Positions 1 to 29,490 of a DNA stretch of 64,000 nucleotides are shown piece after piece; position 1 is the first letter of the stretch; every line of letters begins with the position of its first letter. The position numbers and the translations under genes are program-made. The stretch covers positions 806,001 to 870,000 of the forward strand of contig CM024169.1 in NCBI GenBank assembly GCA_013433145.1, written 5' to 3'. Source of the DNA: Ascaris suum (Eukaryota; Nematoda; Chromadorea; Rhabditida; Ascarididae). The notes below the pieces were generated by a model. It made no database searches. It saw only the letters and a list, made by a program, of their open reading frames with translations, and was not told the origin of the DNA.

Positions 1-467
1 AATATAAACAATCCGTCGACATATCGTTATAACGAATCGAAAACAAACTCCCAAATTTGAGCACATTGCATTTCTAATCATTTTGCACAAATCCATATAG
101 TTACATAAGTAGAATTTAAAAATCAAATCAGAATGGGGACTATTTTTATAGGATAGATGGTCTAATGGGAAAATCTGTGGAATAAAAATCAATGAATAAG
201 AATAAAGTTAATTTTTATTAATAAAATCAAATTAAAATATATATATTTAATGAGATGAATAATTCTTTAAAAAAATGAAGCCAACAATATCCACTAATGA
301 TAGGTGCAATTACTCTCTATGATAGTTACTTATGAAATTCACAACAACAAAGATTTACGCCTCCACATAGAACTTTATTAGCTAAATAGTACTCTAAAAT
401 ATTCTTATGTAACACTTTTTCTCTTCTTATCCCTCTGCTATCCAACTCTCCGAGAGACAATTACAGG

Positions 468-469
<2 letters not shown>

Positions 470-509
<40 letters not shown>
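470..509. repeat. (CT)n microsatellite
   Basis: Uninterrupted CT dinucleotide array of about 20 units, followed by a C-rich pyrimidine tail. Confidence 0.95.
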
Positions 510-511
<2 letters not shown>

Positions 512-1910
512 CCTCCCTCTCTAAGACAGAGTCAAACTACCTCCGATGATCCACAGATCTTATCTACAAAAAAAAACCCCCCGCATAAAAACATCATCTC
601 AATTTACTTATTATAATTGTGATTGTTCTAATAAATTTAAGAATAAAATAGAGAAAATAAAATGAAAAAAAAAACCCCTCAACAGATTTGAATTAAAGTA
701 TATCCTTATCATTTAATTAGTCGATTTAACGAGTTGAAATATACGAATTATTAGCGTTGTATTTAAATGAATTTTATTATTCGTATAAATTTTCCACAAA
801 CGATATGCATTTTTATAATTTAAACAATACAATAAGCGAAAAAAAAAACTTTTTTTTTCATCAATGCGTTTTTTTTTCGTCTTTAATTAACTAAAAATTT
901 CTTCTTTTTTTTTCTCAGTTTTATTTAATCGTCTTAAAAATAGTCGAAGAATTCAATGGAAATTAACAGTCTCAAGAAAATGAATAACTCTCTAAATTTC
1001 GTTTATTATTAGTTTTCATTTGTTTAGCCAATAAGAAAGAGATAAACATACACATCATATATACTCGTATCATATTATTAAAATGCACTTCAACAAAAAC
1101 AAATCACGATCAATGTATAAAGTCCAGGACAAAGAATGAAATCGATATTCTCTGCTGAAATATTTACTTACAAGAAACGAATACTCTAGCTCAACATAGC
1201 GTTGTATCTTATCTCAACGATAATCTTTCATATAGTGCATTAGCGCTATTATAACGGCTTATTTCAAATTAACAAAAAAAAAAAGAAAAACATTTAATTG
1301 AATGCATTTATTAAAATTAAATAAATTTACTAATAATATTCAAAAGAAAATAAATAAATAAATAAATACGATATAGTTTAAAGCGTACAAAGATCATTGA
1401 ATAAATAGAAGCGAATAAACAAAAATGAAATGAAAAAAAAAGAAAAAAAGAAGAACATACGACATTCTTTTGTAAATATCTAATCTCCAAAGAGATCAGG
1501 TATCATACTCAGTTTAATAACTCTCCTATCAGAGCGATTTTTTTTTTAAAATAGAGATTTTTAACTATGCACATTTCAACTAAGCACAATCAAATGGTAT
1601 TTCTCGAGGTGGAAATATATAACGATACGAACAACATCTAGAGGCGATTTCAAAAGATCCCTATTCGTGAAAATTGTTTGAGTAAAACCTCAATTGTGTT
1701 CTCTTTAAAGCCTTTTACTGCAAATAAGCAAACTATCTCTCATTCCATTATATTGCAATCTTCAAAGAACTGATTTTTTGCGTTGAAAAAAAAAATAAAG
1801 TAAAATATATATTGAAAAACATTAAAAGTGAGAAGAAAAAGCAAAAAATATAAAACATATAAAACAAAAAATGTTTTTTATAATATGGGCAAATGAATTC
1901 TAGAGATTTA

Positions 1911-2031
<121 letters not shown>

Positions 2032-2980
2032 CAAAATCAATAAACGGAAAACAAATTGCGGATGAAGGAAAAGAAAATACTCTCAACTGTACAAATTGAA
2101 CCATCTCTAAGCGTTAATTCCAAATTAAATCTGCTTAAAATCACCTATAACGTAATAAAGTTAAATCTGTTCTAATCTATAGTATTCGCTCTTATATCGT
2201 CAAAGAAATCCATCACAAAACAGCAAAAAAGAAAAAACTCCATGACATGAAATTCTAATATATGACATCAAGTCCTATACTCATAATACTCCAATTTATA
2301 TTCCATTACAAAGTTGGCCAAATCCTGTCTCTTTCAATTCAATGCTAGATCTTAAAAAAATAGAGGCTAAAAAACTAATTTTCTTCTATATATATTAGAG
2401 AATATTACAGCTGAATGTGTTTCTAGTTCGAGTTATATAGTTTCCAATTCTTTAATTAGATGGACGTGTTAAGTAATCCCGCCCAGATATCACTTCAAAG
2501 AACCTTTGCAATCTCTAGTCATTTTCGGCTTCAAGTATCTCATCTATACTTCAAAGAATTAATAGAATAATCGAGTAATTAAACTGATCGCAATAGTAAT
2601 AATAGCAAAAAATAACATTAATAAAATTATAACACTTAACTTAAAGAATTAAAAAAAATTGGCAATTGAAAAAAAGTTAAATCCAGGGACCTATAAAGCA
2701 ATAAAATAACACAAATATCATCAAAAATTTAGGCAAAATAAACCATCAAATTGGAAAGTTGCTCATAGCAGTGAATAAATATAATATCATTACCGGAGGT
2801 GAATAGTTAACCCGAAAAGATGTGTCAATAAATTATAGCACAATAATATAAACGAAATAAATGAATAATAATATTAAATTTTAGCGGTAAATTATAAATT
2901 ATAGAAGAAAAAAGAAAATCACAATAATTGTCAATGAATGGAAAAATCACACATCCGGAAGCGTTAAGTCCTCACATTGC

Positions 2981-3004
2981 AAAAAAAAAAAAAAAAAAAA
3001 AAAA
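2981..3004. repeat. A24 homopolymer
   Basis: Run of 24 A residues. It could be the poly-A relic of a retroposed sequence, but no recognisable body precedes it. Confidence 0.9.
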
Positions 3005-3503
3005 TTAAGTGAATTATTGCACCACAAAATCTTATCGTACGCGTCATATCACTAAAACGAATACAATCTTATAAATGTTATCAATCATAAACCACTTCTA
3101 TAAGCAATACTAAACATACGCAACATAAGGGGGAGAAGTGGGGGATGGTGGGAGTAGTTATCACTTTCGTCAACAAACAATCGATACGCAAATCTTACAT
3201 CCTCAACAAAATTACTCAAAAAACTATTCAACTTTTTTTAAAGGATCACGAGAAAAGTAATGAACTTAAACACTCCATAAGAATGAATTTTGAAAAATGA
3301 TTGATATTTTTTGCCCAAATGATTGATATTTTTTACCCATGGGAAATATTGCTCCATTAATATGCGGGTAAAATGAAAAAAAAAGGCAATAAATAAAAAG
3401 CGATATAATACTTTAGAAAACGTTCATTTAAATACATAAAAATAAAAAGATGAAACATTGACCATCAAAATATTGCTTATAGAGTTTAGAAAAATTGAGC
3501 ATT

Positions 3504-3509
3504 TTTATT
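3504..3509 (-). terminator. possible polyadenylation signal of the PKD-domain gene
   Basis: AATAAA on the minus strand about 420 bases past the stop codon at 3931-3933. It is the nearest exact hexamer I noticed downstream; in AT-rich DNA such hexamers also occur by chance. Confidence 0.35.
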
Positions 3510-3930
3510 ATTAAATGGCACTAATGTGGTGTGAAACTGTAACCAATATCGTTCCACTTATACAATAATTCATTCCATAGTGCAACTATTCGCTCATGGC
3601 GAACGCTATAAACCATACATTTTTCGTATGATTGGCAACTATCCTCATGATTCGCTATGCCTGCCCATGTAACCATAAGTAAAAATTCTAGTTGGGTCCT
3701 TAGGAACTCAACTATTTCTTTATCTCTCCTATTACATCAAAGTTATTGCCTCCTCTTGAAACTTGCAAACTTCCAATATACCAGACGAAGTGACCGTTTA
3801 TCAGAAGCCGTTATCCCTTACCTCCATGTCTCAGTCTTCAATTACAACAAAAAAATTGTCAGTAGAGTTCGAATCGGATCGGAAACGACATCCGGTCATT
3901 AAAATATCAGCAGCCCTTATGGCAACTGAA

Positions 3931-22121
<18,191 letters not shown>

Positions 22122-23055
22122 CTATGCATAGAGTCTTCAATTTTTTTCAGAGTCTTCATAGATGCCAATTTCACCGGGAATCTTTTCACCTCTGGCGGGT
22201 TTCTAATGCCTCTATCCCTCCTTCCATACCCTTCACGATTAATCGACAGGAAGTTTTTGCAATTAATCCATATTGCAAGAGTACATATGTGGAGATAATA
22301 TAAATAAGAGCGTAATTGCATCCAAACTTAGTAAGGCTGTTGAGTACGTTTAAATACAGTTACCTTTGAACAGGTCATAAATAAATTCATTAGAAGGGAT
22401 AACGGATCAAGCTCGTGGATAATCGATCAGCAAATATTTCGGCTCCTCCACGTTCAGGACGACGGATCAACACTAGTGCTTAATGCTTGCTCATTCATAG
22501 TTAATAGTTTTGACCTGATCTCTATTCACGATGCCATAGTCGAGGATTTGATCGTAATTTAATGGATCGTAGAAAAAAAAAAACTCTTTTCGGATCGAAC
22601 CGTAAATCAGTGTTCGTTGGTTTATGAGATGAAAACTTATATAGTAATATTCATGAAAATGTAATTTAAAAATGATGAAAATGATGGGGCAACACGGAAA
22701 CGAAACTTATATATAAGACAAAATGATAGACACACGACAGGTCTATCCAGACAGACATACACACACGACATTCCCTCATAATAGGTTCACTGCAGAAATT
22801 TATGAAAGAATCGATACGATAAAAAACTATAGAGACTAACCTTGCATATTTCATTTTCGAAACAAGCACGTTGTCCGCAATTAAATGAAAAAATCGATGT
22901 ATTTTCGATGCGTAACTTATTAGAGGAAGTAATCTCTGGATAGACCTTAAATGAAAAAGATGTATTAATATTTTCGGCTTTGATGAAAATATGAGAAAAT
23001 AAGCCTTGAAAATAATAATGATGTAGGATAAATGAGCGAGCCTAATTCGGTTGGG

Positions 23056-23110
23056 CAATCATCGATCGGCAATCGATCCATCGATCGGTGGTAATCGATC
23101 GATCAATCAA
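23056..23110. repeat. cluster of ATCGATCG palindromic motifs
   Basis: ATCGATCGG, ATCGATCC, ATCGATCGG and AATCGATCGATC follow each other within 55 bases, in the intron downstream of the 32-base micro-exon. A minisatellite or a protein-binding cluster are both possible. Confidence 0.7.
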
Positions 23111-23397
23111 CTACTTAATTGAACAAAAATATTAGCAAATCCATAATATTTTATAATATTGCCAAATACTTTCGAGATGCAATATCTCCAACGTGATAGA
23201 AATATTTTTATTGTGGATTACGACTCTGATGGATGTAAATTAATATTCGAATTGAAATATGCAAATATAATAAGTTAAAATTTATGATGAAATATAACTA
23301 ATGAAAAGAGAAACATCCTTTAAGGAAGAAAGGTAAATAACGTTTGGAAAAGATAAATAAATTATGCAAATTTCATCAAAAATTTGCATATACATAC

Positions 23398-25646
23398 CTC
23401 TTGCAGCTGGCTGCCAATACTGACGTCTACTATAAGAATGGGTAAGGTTGAGAAATACAACATTAGAAATGCTCCACCAAACATCTTTCATCATCCACTT
23501 TACTTCGTTTCGGTAATGAGTAATAAATTTGAAAAGACGAAACTTCACACCGTTATTCAAACGTTCGCATCACGTGTTCACTGATCTGAAAACACCTGTC
23601 CAGGTACAACAGCCTAAATACTTCCTGGGACCTAGGTGGACAAGTTGTACAAGTTGGTCGTCAAGTTGCATTTAATGCTGCTCCGATAGCCTGCCACATG
23701 TCCACGCTGGGTAAAACAAGGATGAGGACAATCGAAGTTGCAGCTTGGAATTGCCCACTCAAAGTCGATAGCCGAAAGACTGCGACTGGCTGTGCAGGCC
23801 ACGTCACTCCAATTCGTTGACGTAAGTGTGCCATCCAATCATTTTGTTCCATCTGTAGGTGATTTGAATACAATTTTCGATGAGTACCTGAGTTCAGGTA
23901 TTCTCTCTGCTGCGGTTTAGCCCCACTATTTTTCTTTTCTTTCTGGCTGAAAGAATCTCTGGAGGGTGAACACGGAAATTTCCAATAGAATTCAAGGAGA
24001 GCTTCTAGTGTTTTCTAGTTCACTCGTAGCAATTATCTATCGTATATCATCTCGATCTCTGGCAAATTTATGCCTCCTACTCTCCAATTTTCCCATACGT
24101 TCATTCTTATCATCTTATCAGCAAATTCTTATCTGTTATCATCCGCTCTTATCTCTATCGATCATTGTTTGGTAGGTGAATGTGCAAATTTCAGCGCAGT
24201 TCAAGACAATTTTACACTGTTAGTAATAAACAATAAAATAAAATGCATCAAACAGGGTGAGTATTAATATTAAATTAGAATTTCATTAATTTATTTACAA
24301 CGATCAAAAAATAATGGTCACTTTGTTTTGAATTCTTCGTTGCCTCAGGCTAGAATAGTTTCCGACCCGTGGATCGAGATCATTCTGAGGGATCTTGGTT
24401 TTACAACACATCTCATGTATAGAATAGATCCTGTAGCTTTAAGTTAGTTATCATGACACGGAGCTTCAAGTCAGTTGTCTTGAGATGGAAGCTCAAGTCA
24501 ATTTTCTTGAGGTGGAGCTTCAAATAAGTTATCTCGAGATGGGATTTGTGCACGCTAATGTAAGATGCTAGAAAGAGTTAATGAAAAGCGATATGGGTGA
24601 ACTGTTTTTTTTTTTTTTGGATTTCTTCATTGAGCTCGACGTTAGTATATACTCAAAGATGGAGTTTCATTAAACAACGTAACTGAAAATACACCTTCAG
24701 AAATAGTCCTCAATTAGGTACAAATGTGAGGTATTATATGTATGCGATAAACAGCACATAGTGGAATCGTACTATAGCATTTCAGGTTTATTAATGGTTT
24801 ATATAAAGAGTAATAATGAGGAAATACTGATCAGTGATCATATTATGATCGTTTCTGATGCGATCACAAATGATCAATGATCGGTGATGGCGTTATATAC
24901 CTGAGGTTTACCTGGGCGGAAGAATATCATGAACACAGGTAATGCTCATGCATTGTATATAGCAGATGAAAAGCCCCATACGAAGGGGACATTATTTATA
25001 GAGAAAAAGAAACGACATAGCTTATATTTTATAGACACAATTACCCTCGTCCATATATACGCTCGATAAATTCTTTCACTTACCTGAACGCACCTGTAAT
25101 TTCCCCGTCTTCCAGTTTCTTGTATAGTCACGTCGTTTGTTGTTTTCACGATGAAATCATTCATTACCTGTAGTACTATAGCTCAGGTGTACATTTACGC
25201 CCGTATATCTTCATAGCGAGTTGTGTTAATAACCAATAAGTTTGTAACTCAGGTACAACATTCATGCCTATACGTTCATCTTAAGTTGTGCTAATTAATA
25301 TTACTTGTAGTAAGTTTTCAACTCAGGTACACATTCAAGTCCATACACGTTCACAACAAGTTGTCTCAAATAGTACCATTTACCAGTAATTCGGCTAACT
25401 CTGATTTGTTCTCTTCAAATATGTTTACTTAGGCACAACATTGACCTATATGCTTTACCGGATTTTAGCGTTCTTTTTATGCACGACTTACTGAGCGTAA
25501 AACTTTGGTCAGTTTCCCGTGTAGAGGAGCGACAACTGCCGTGACTTTAGATTAATATCGGCATTCGAGGTCTGGAACGTCGGGATCGCGAACGATATTC
25601 AGAAGCATCCGAGAGTAGTTCATGAAATCCCGAACTTCAGGACCAT
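23398..25646 (-). CDS. probable further 5' exons of the KIAA0319-like gene
   Basis: Upstream exons, in transcript order: 25646-25579 (GPEVRDFMNYSRMLLNIVRD), 25167-25084 (VMNDFIVKTTNDV, ending NYRCVQ at a strong CAG/GTAAGT donor), 23946-23888 (QKEKKNSGAKPQQREYLNS), and the 32-base micro-exon 23429-23398 (DVSIGSQLQE), which joins in phase to exon 22121-21913. An 11-base micro-exon near 24903-24913 would bridge the only phase gap (0 to 2). The first two exons resemble exon 22121-21913: both have a V-x-DF-V-type core (MNDFIV versus LHDFIV) after a hydrophobic strand, suggesting a repeated beta-sandwich unit. Exon 25646 also stays open past its proposed weak donor to a TAA at 25553-25555, so an alternative is that it ends a separate gene. 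No signal peptide or start codon was identified. Confidence 0.5.
24434..24541. repeat. minisatellite, four 27-bp units
   Basis: Four consecutive 27-base units of the type GAGCTTCAAGTCAGTTGTCT plus seven bases, each diverged at several positions. Intronic if the 5' exons are real. Confidence 0.85.
25180..25450. repeat. imperfect long tandem repeat
   Basis: CTCAGGTACAACATT-type anchors recur at 25182, 25248, 25322 and 25428 with related text after each (CCTATACGTTCA, AAGTTGTG). Units are about 66, 74 and 106 bases and strongly diverged. Confidence 0.6.
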
Positions 25647-27597
25647 CTGCAAATCGGTTGCTTTCGAGCGGAAAAATTTCGGAAAGTAATACCACTTTAA
25701 GGTGCAGCTAATTACGACAACAACATCTTACTGCTCTGGGAGCGCCTTTAATGACTTCGATCCTTCCCTCACATACTGTATCCCTTTTCTTTGTAACGCT
25801 GTTATCTCCATTTTATTTTCTTTTTTTTTACCGCTTCATTCTTTTCTTTAGATATTAGTCAGTTTTTAAATCCCTCTCACACTGTTTGTATGAACGTAAT
25901 ACTACGATGAAATGCATTTATGCTGTAGTGTTCGTATCCTGGAACGTCCGACGTCAATTCGTCATCGAAGAACCGGTTTCATCGATCATCGTCCACTTCG
26001 TTGATGATACTCATGGAGCTTGTTTCTCGTAGTTGGTGACGTATTACCTACCACGTTGAATCTCTCGATAGGTTTGTAGTATTTATACGCTCTTCTGATT
26101 GTTTATTAGAAGGCAACTTTGCAACGATTAAAAAAAAAGAAGAAAAGAAAAGAAAAACGGATCAGGATGATTCTTTGCTGACATAACTTATTCCTCGAAT
26201 GAAGCAAGAATCAGGAAAATGCTTGATAAAATATTCTCATCAGGAGATGCTAACGAAATAATCGAATAGGAAGAATATCTCCGATTTTATTATCGATCGC
26301 CGCGTGAAAACAACCTTCCGTGCTGAATTGAGTTTTATTCCGTCTCGAGCAGATGGATGATTTCGTCCTTATGTTATCCTGAATATGTCGTATGTCGACG
26401 TCGATAGTACGATATGTCCTACCTAAGTGGGTGAATATGTAAGCGAGTAGTTTTGAGTGTGTGGTGATTTGACGCCCGAACCTTCGCATACGCGATACTA
26501 CGCAGAATTGGCATCTATTTTTACGCATTGCTAGCAGCATATGCAGCATTCTAGCTTAGAACTTATATAATTCGATAAAGTGTGTGCTGCCTATGTTTCC
26601 TGCCACATCCCAAAGTTACCCAAACTCATATCCCTCTCATCGTGCGTTAGTCTTGCGTTGCTTCCCTCGTCCAAAAAAAGGACTATTGATGACTGATGTC
26701 ATTTCTCTTCAATCTGAACCATGATGTGAGGGCGTCTTCGAATTTCGGAGCCCTCTAAAATCGTTAGAGGATTGCCATAGTTCTGAGACTCATGAATGCT
26801 AGTTGTAAGATTGTAGGTAGAGTACTTTGGAGTTAAGAGTAAGAAATAAGGGTGGCTTCATAATTGAATGATCACTAGGCCAAGTGCATTTATTTATTTT
26901 CATCACATAAGATTTCACCATTTGCTGAACAATTTACCTGTCTAATTACTAATAGGAACTCAGGTAAGTTACTCTATTGCTAAATTTCTTCATTCATTTA
27001 TTATTTTATTTATTGTTAATTTATTTCAAACTTTTAAAACCCCCCTTCATTGTTTCTTGAATAGCCCATATTTATATTTATTCTCTCATCGATGCATTAA
27101 ATAGAAAAAAAAAGTTATTATTATTATTATTAAACTATATTGTTTACTTATTATGATTATCGTTTAATTTATTCAATAAAAAAATAATTTGCATATAACT
27201 TTGGCCAATGATGGAATTTCAATCGAATACAATTGGTTTATTGAATCAATTAAAATATGAATGCATTATTTTGAATATTTATTGTTTTCATTAGTAAATT
27301 ATGCAAATGAATTTCTATGCAAATTTCTTTAAAATGTGCATCCACAATCCTTTATTAATTTTTAATGGCGTCATAAAATATGTCATTTTCTATTTCAATG
27401 TTATGAGATGATTGTCTCACAAAATAGATTCATTAGACATCGGTCGAAAACAAAAAAAAACCGAAAGTTTATTACGAAGGCATCACTTTTTATCGCAGAG
27501 AATTTGCAGTGGTTATTAGTTGCTTTCAATTTATTTCGCAATATTTACTTTGGTCCTCACTTCAAGTGGTCTAAATTTGCCTCACCTTCAGGTTCAA

Positions 27598-27905
27598 CTT
27601 CCTCGGAAAAACGTCCTATGCGTTCATATAGGAGGACCCTTGCATCCTCCAAACAGATCCTCTAGGTTCATGTTGGAGGTTCTCAGCCTTCTTCAGAAGC
27701 ATGCTGTGGGTCCTATTGGAGGATCCTAGCCTCCTTCAAAAAACATCTTTTAGGTCGATGTTGGAGGGCCCTGACTTCATTCAAAAATATCCTCCAAATT
27801 CGTATTGGAAGGACTCAATCTGTTTCGAAGACATCCTCAAAATTTCTATTAGAGTATTCTAGCCTCTTCTGAAAACATCTTCTGGGGTTCGTATGCCTTT
27901 CAAGG
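27598..27905. repeat. minisatellite, seven units of about 44 bp
   Basis: Successive units of the form CTTCTTCAGAAGCATGCTGT ... TTGGAGGATCCTAG, 42 to 47 bases each and diverged. Short open frames through it are by-products of the repeat. Confidence 0.85.
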
Positions 27906-29404
27906 GACTTTTAAATGTAAGCAGTAGAGGTGCGCATGATCATAACGTGCGTACCTAGTCAAATGTAGGTGTAATATCTGTGTGTTGAATAAATTTTGCT
28001 GAGATGCTATGACTCCGAAAAAGAAGTCATCATATTTATTTCAGTGTATACTTTCACATCAACAGAATCTTGCTTTCTTTCAAGAACCACAACCAACCAA
28101 AATCCTAAGGTTTGAAGAACCAAAATCGGTCTTCTATGAACGTTGCTCTTATAAGTTTTGGGGTTAATATCACAATTGCGAAAGTCTTCAGAAATTCGTT
28201 AATGCGTTTATACTTTTGAATCGTGCAAACGTAATGTCGTACCATAATAATCTCAGCCATATCCAGCTATCTTGTCAAGTTTTATTAAGTTTTTGCCAAG
28301 TTTAACCACTTGCACACGAAACATAAACCGCTTAAACTATGCAATCGAAATGTTTCATCAAAAAAAAAAAAGAAAGAGATCATTAAAAATATTTTATATG
28401 CGAATATCAGTCGAAATCATCTATAAATGACTGCTAAATTAAGGTTCGTTGCCAATTAAGTGCATCTTTTCATTGTCTTACTATATTCATATGAGTATAA
28501 ACTGCAAGAATTACAGTTGAAAAATTTACGAACACATAAAAATGGAACAAGTTTCAATAAGGATATTATACGGGAGTCGATTCAAGCTGTCTTAAGGCGG
28601 AAAACGGTTCAATTAAGTTGGAGAAATGTTGATCAAGTTGAGATGCTTAATTGAGATATACCAGTGAAACGGGAGCGGAGAGAGAGGATATGCTGAAATG
28701 ATATAGTCCCCTTGCAGTGGATTAAAAAAAAAGCACATTAATATCACATTTACACCACAAATTAACATAATCACTTTCAATGAGCAGTGGGATTCTCTCG
28801 ATGATGATGATACAGGCGGATTGGTTAAGCCGTTAGACAAATGGCCAAGTTGCCCATCAACAAACACCAGTTGTTACTCCCTCCAGCACACTCGAGTGTG
28901 TCGATCGATGGTGAAGGCTCTCGGCGTTGAATGCCTCACATACTCGCGAATATCCACTAAACACATTCGAATTTTAAAGTTATTTTATTATTATTGAATT
29001 GTATCGATATTCAATATTTCTTTTTGTTTTAATATAAAATATCGCTATTTTATTTGAATTTTTTTTTTTTTAATTCTTCGATTACGTTCAATAATCGATG
29101 ATGATGAGTTTTTAGAGGTTTCATTAGTACTAATGAGGAAAACGTCCTCTATTCATAACTTGTATCCTTATTTCGCCTTGATTTATGCAAATTTTTTAAG
29201 GAACTTGATAAATACAGGAAATAATTACCCGCAGATAGATGTACAAAAGAGGAGCTTCAAAAATTGCCAATCTTATTGGTGGGAAATCCACTCATTTCCT
29301 GTGAACTCTGTGTGGGCCATAAGGTTTAGTTTAATATTTCCTTGAAAAATAGTACATAGAATTTCGTCTAGTTAGATAATACCGGATTATATGTGTGCAT
29401 TCTC

Positions 29405-29490
29405 TATCTCCCACTTCATTTTCCTCGCTCTCTCCCTCCCTTTCTTTCTTTCCCTCTCTCTCCTTCTCTCTCTCTTTCTCTCTCTCTCGT
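29405..29490. repeat. pyrimidine-rich low-complexity tract
   Basis: Almost pure C/T on the plus strand (CTCTCT and TTTCTTTC runs). On the minus strand it gives a Glu-Arg-Lys frame that is not a gene. Confidence 0.9.

Noticed and set aside
23632..23873. Cysteine-rich minus-strand frame (CNFDCPHPCF), considered as a MANSC or TSP1-like exon
   Set aside because: Two frames overlap here; neither has an acceptor and donor pair of the right phase, while exons 23946-23888 and 23429-23398 join directly.
26250..26549. Minus-strand frame of 99 codons ending near a GTAGGA donor
   Set aside because: Phase would fit exon 25646 but the sequence is arginine-rich, lacks a signal peptide and has no recognisable domain; coincidence is likely.
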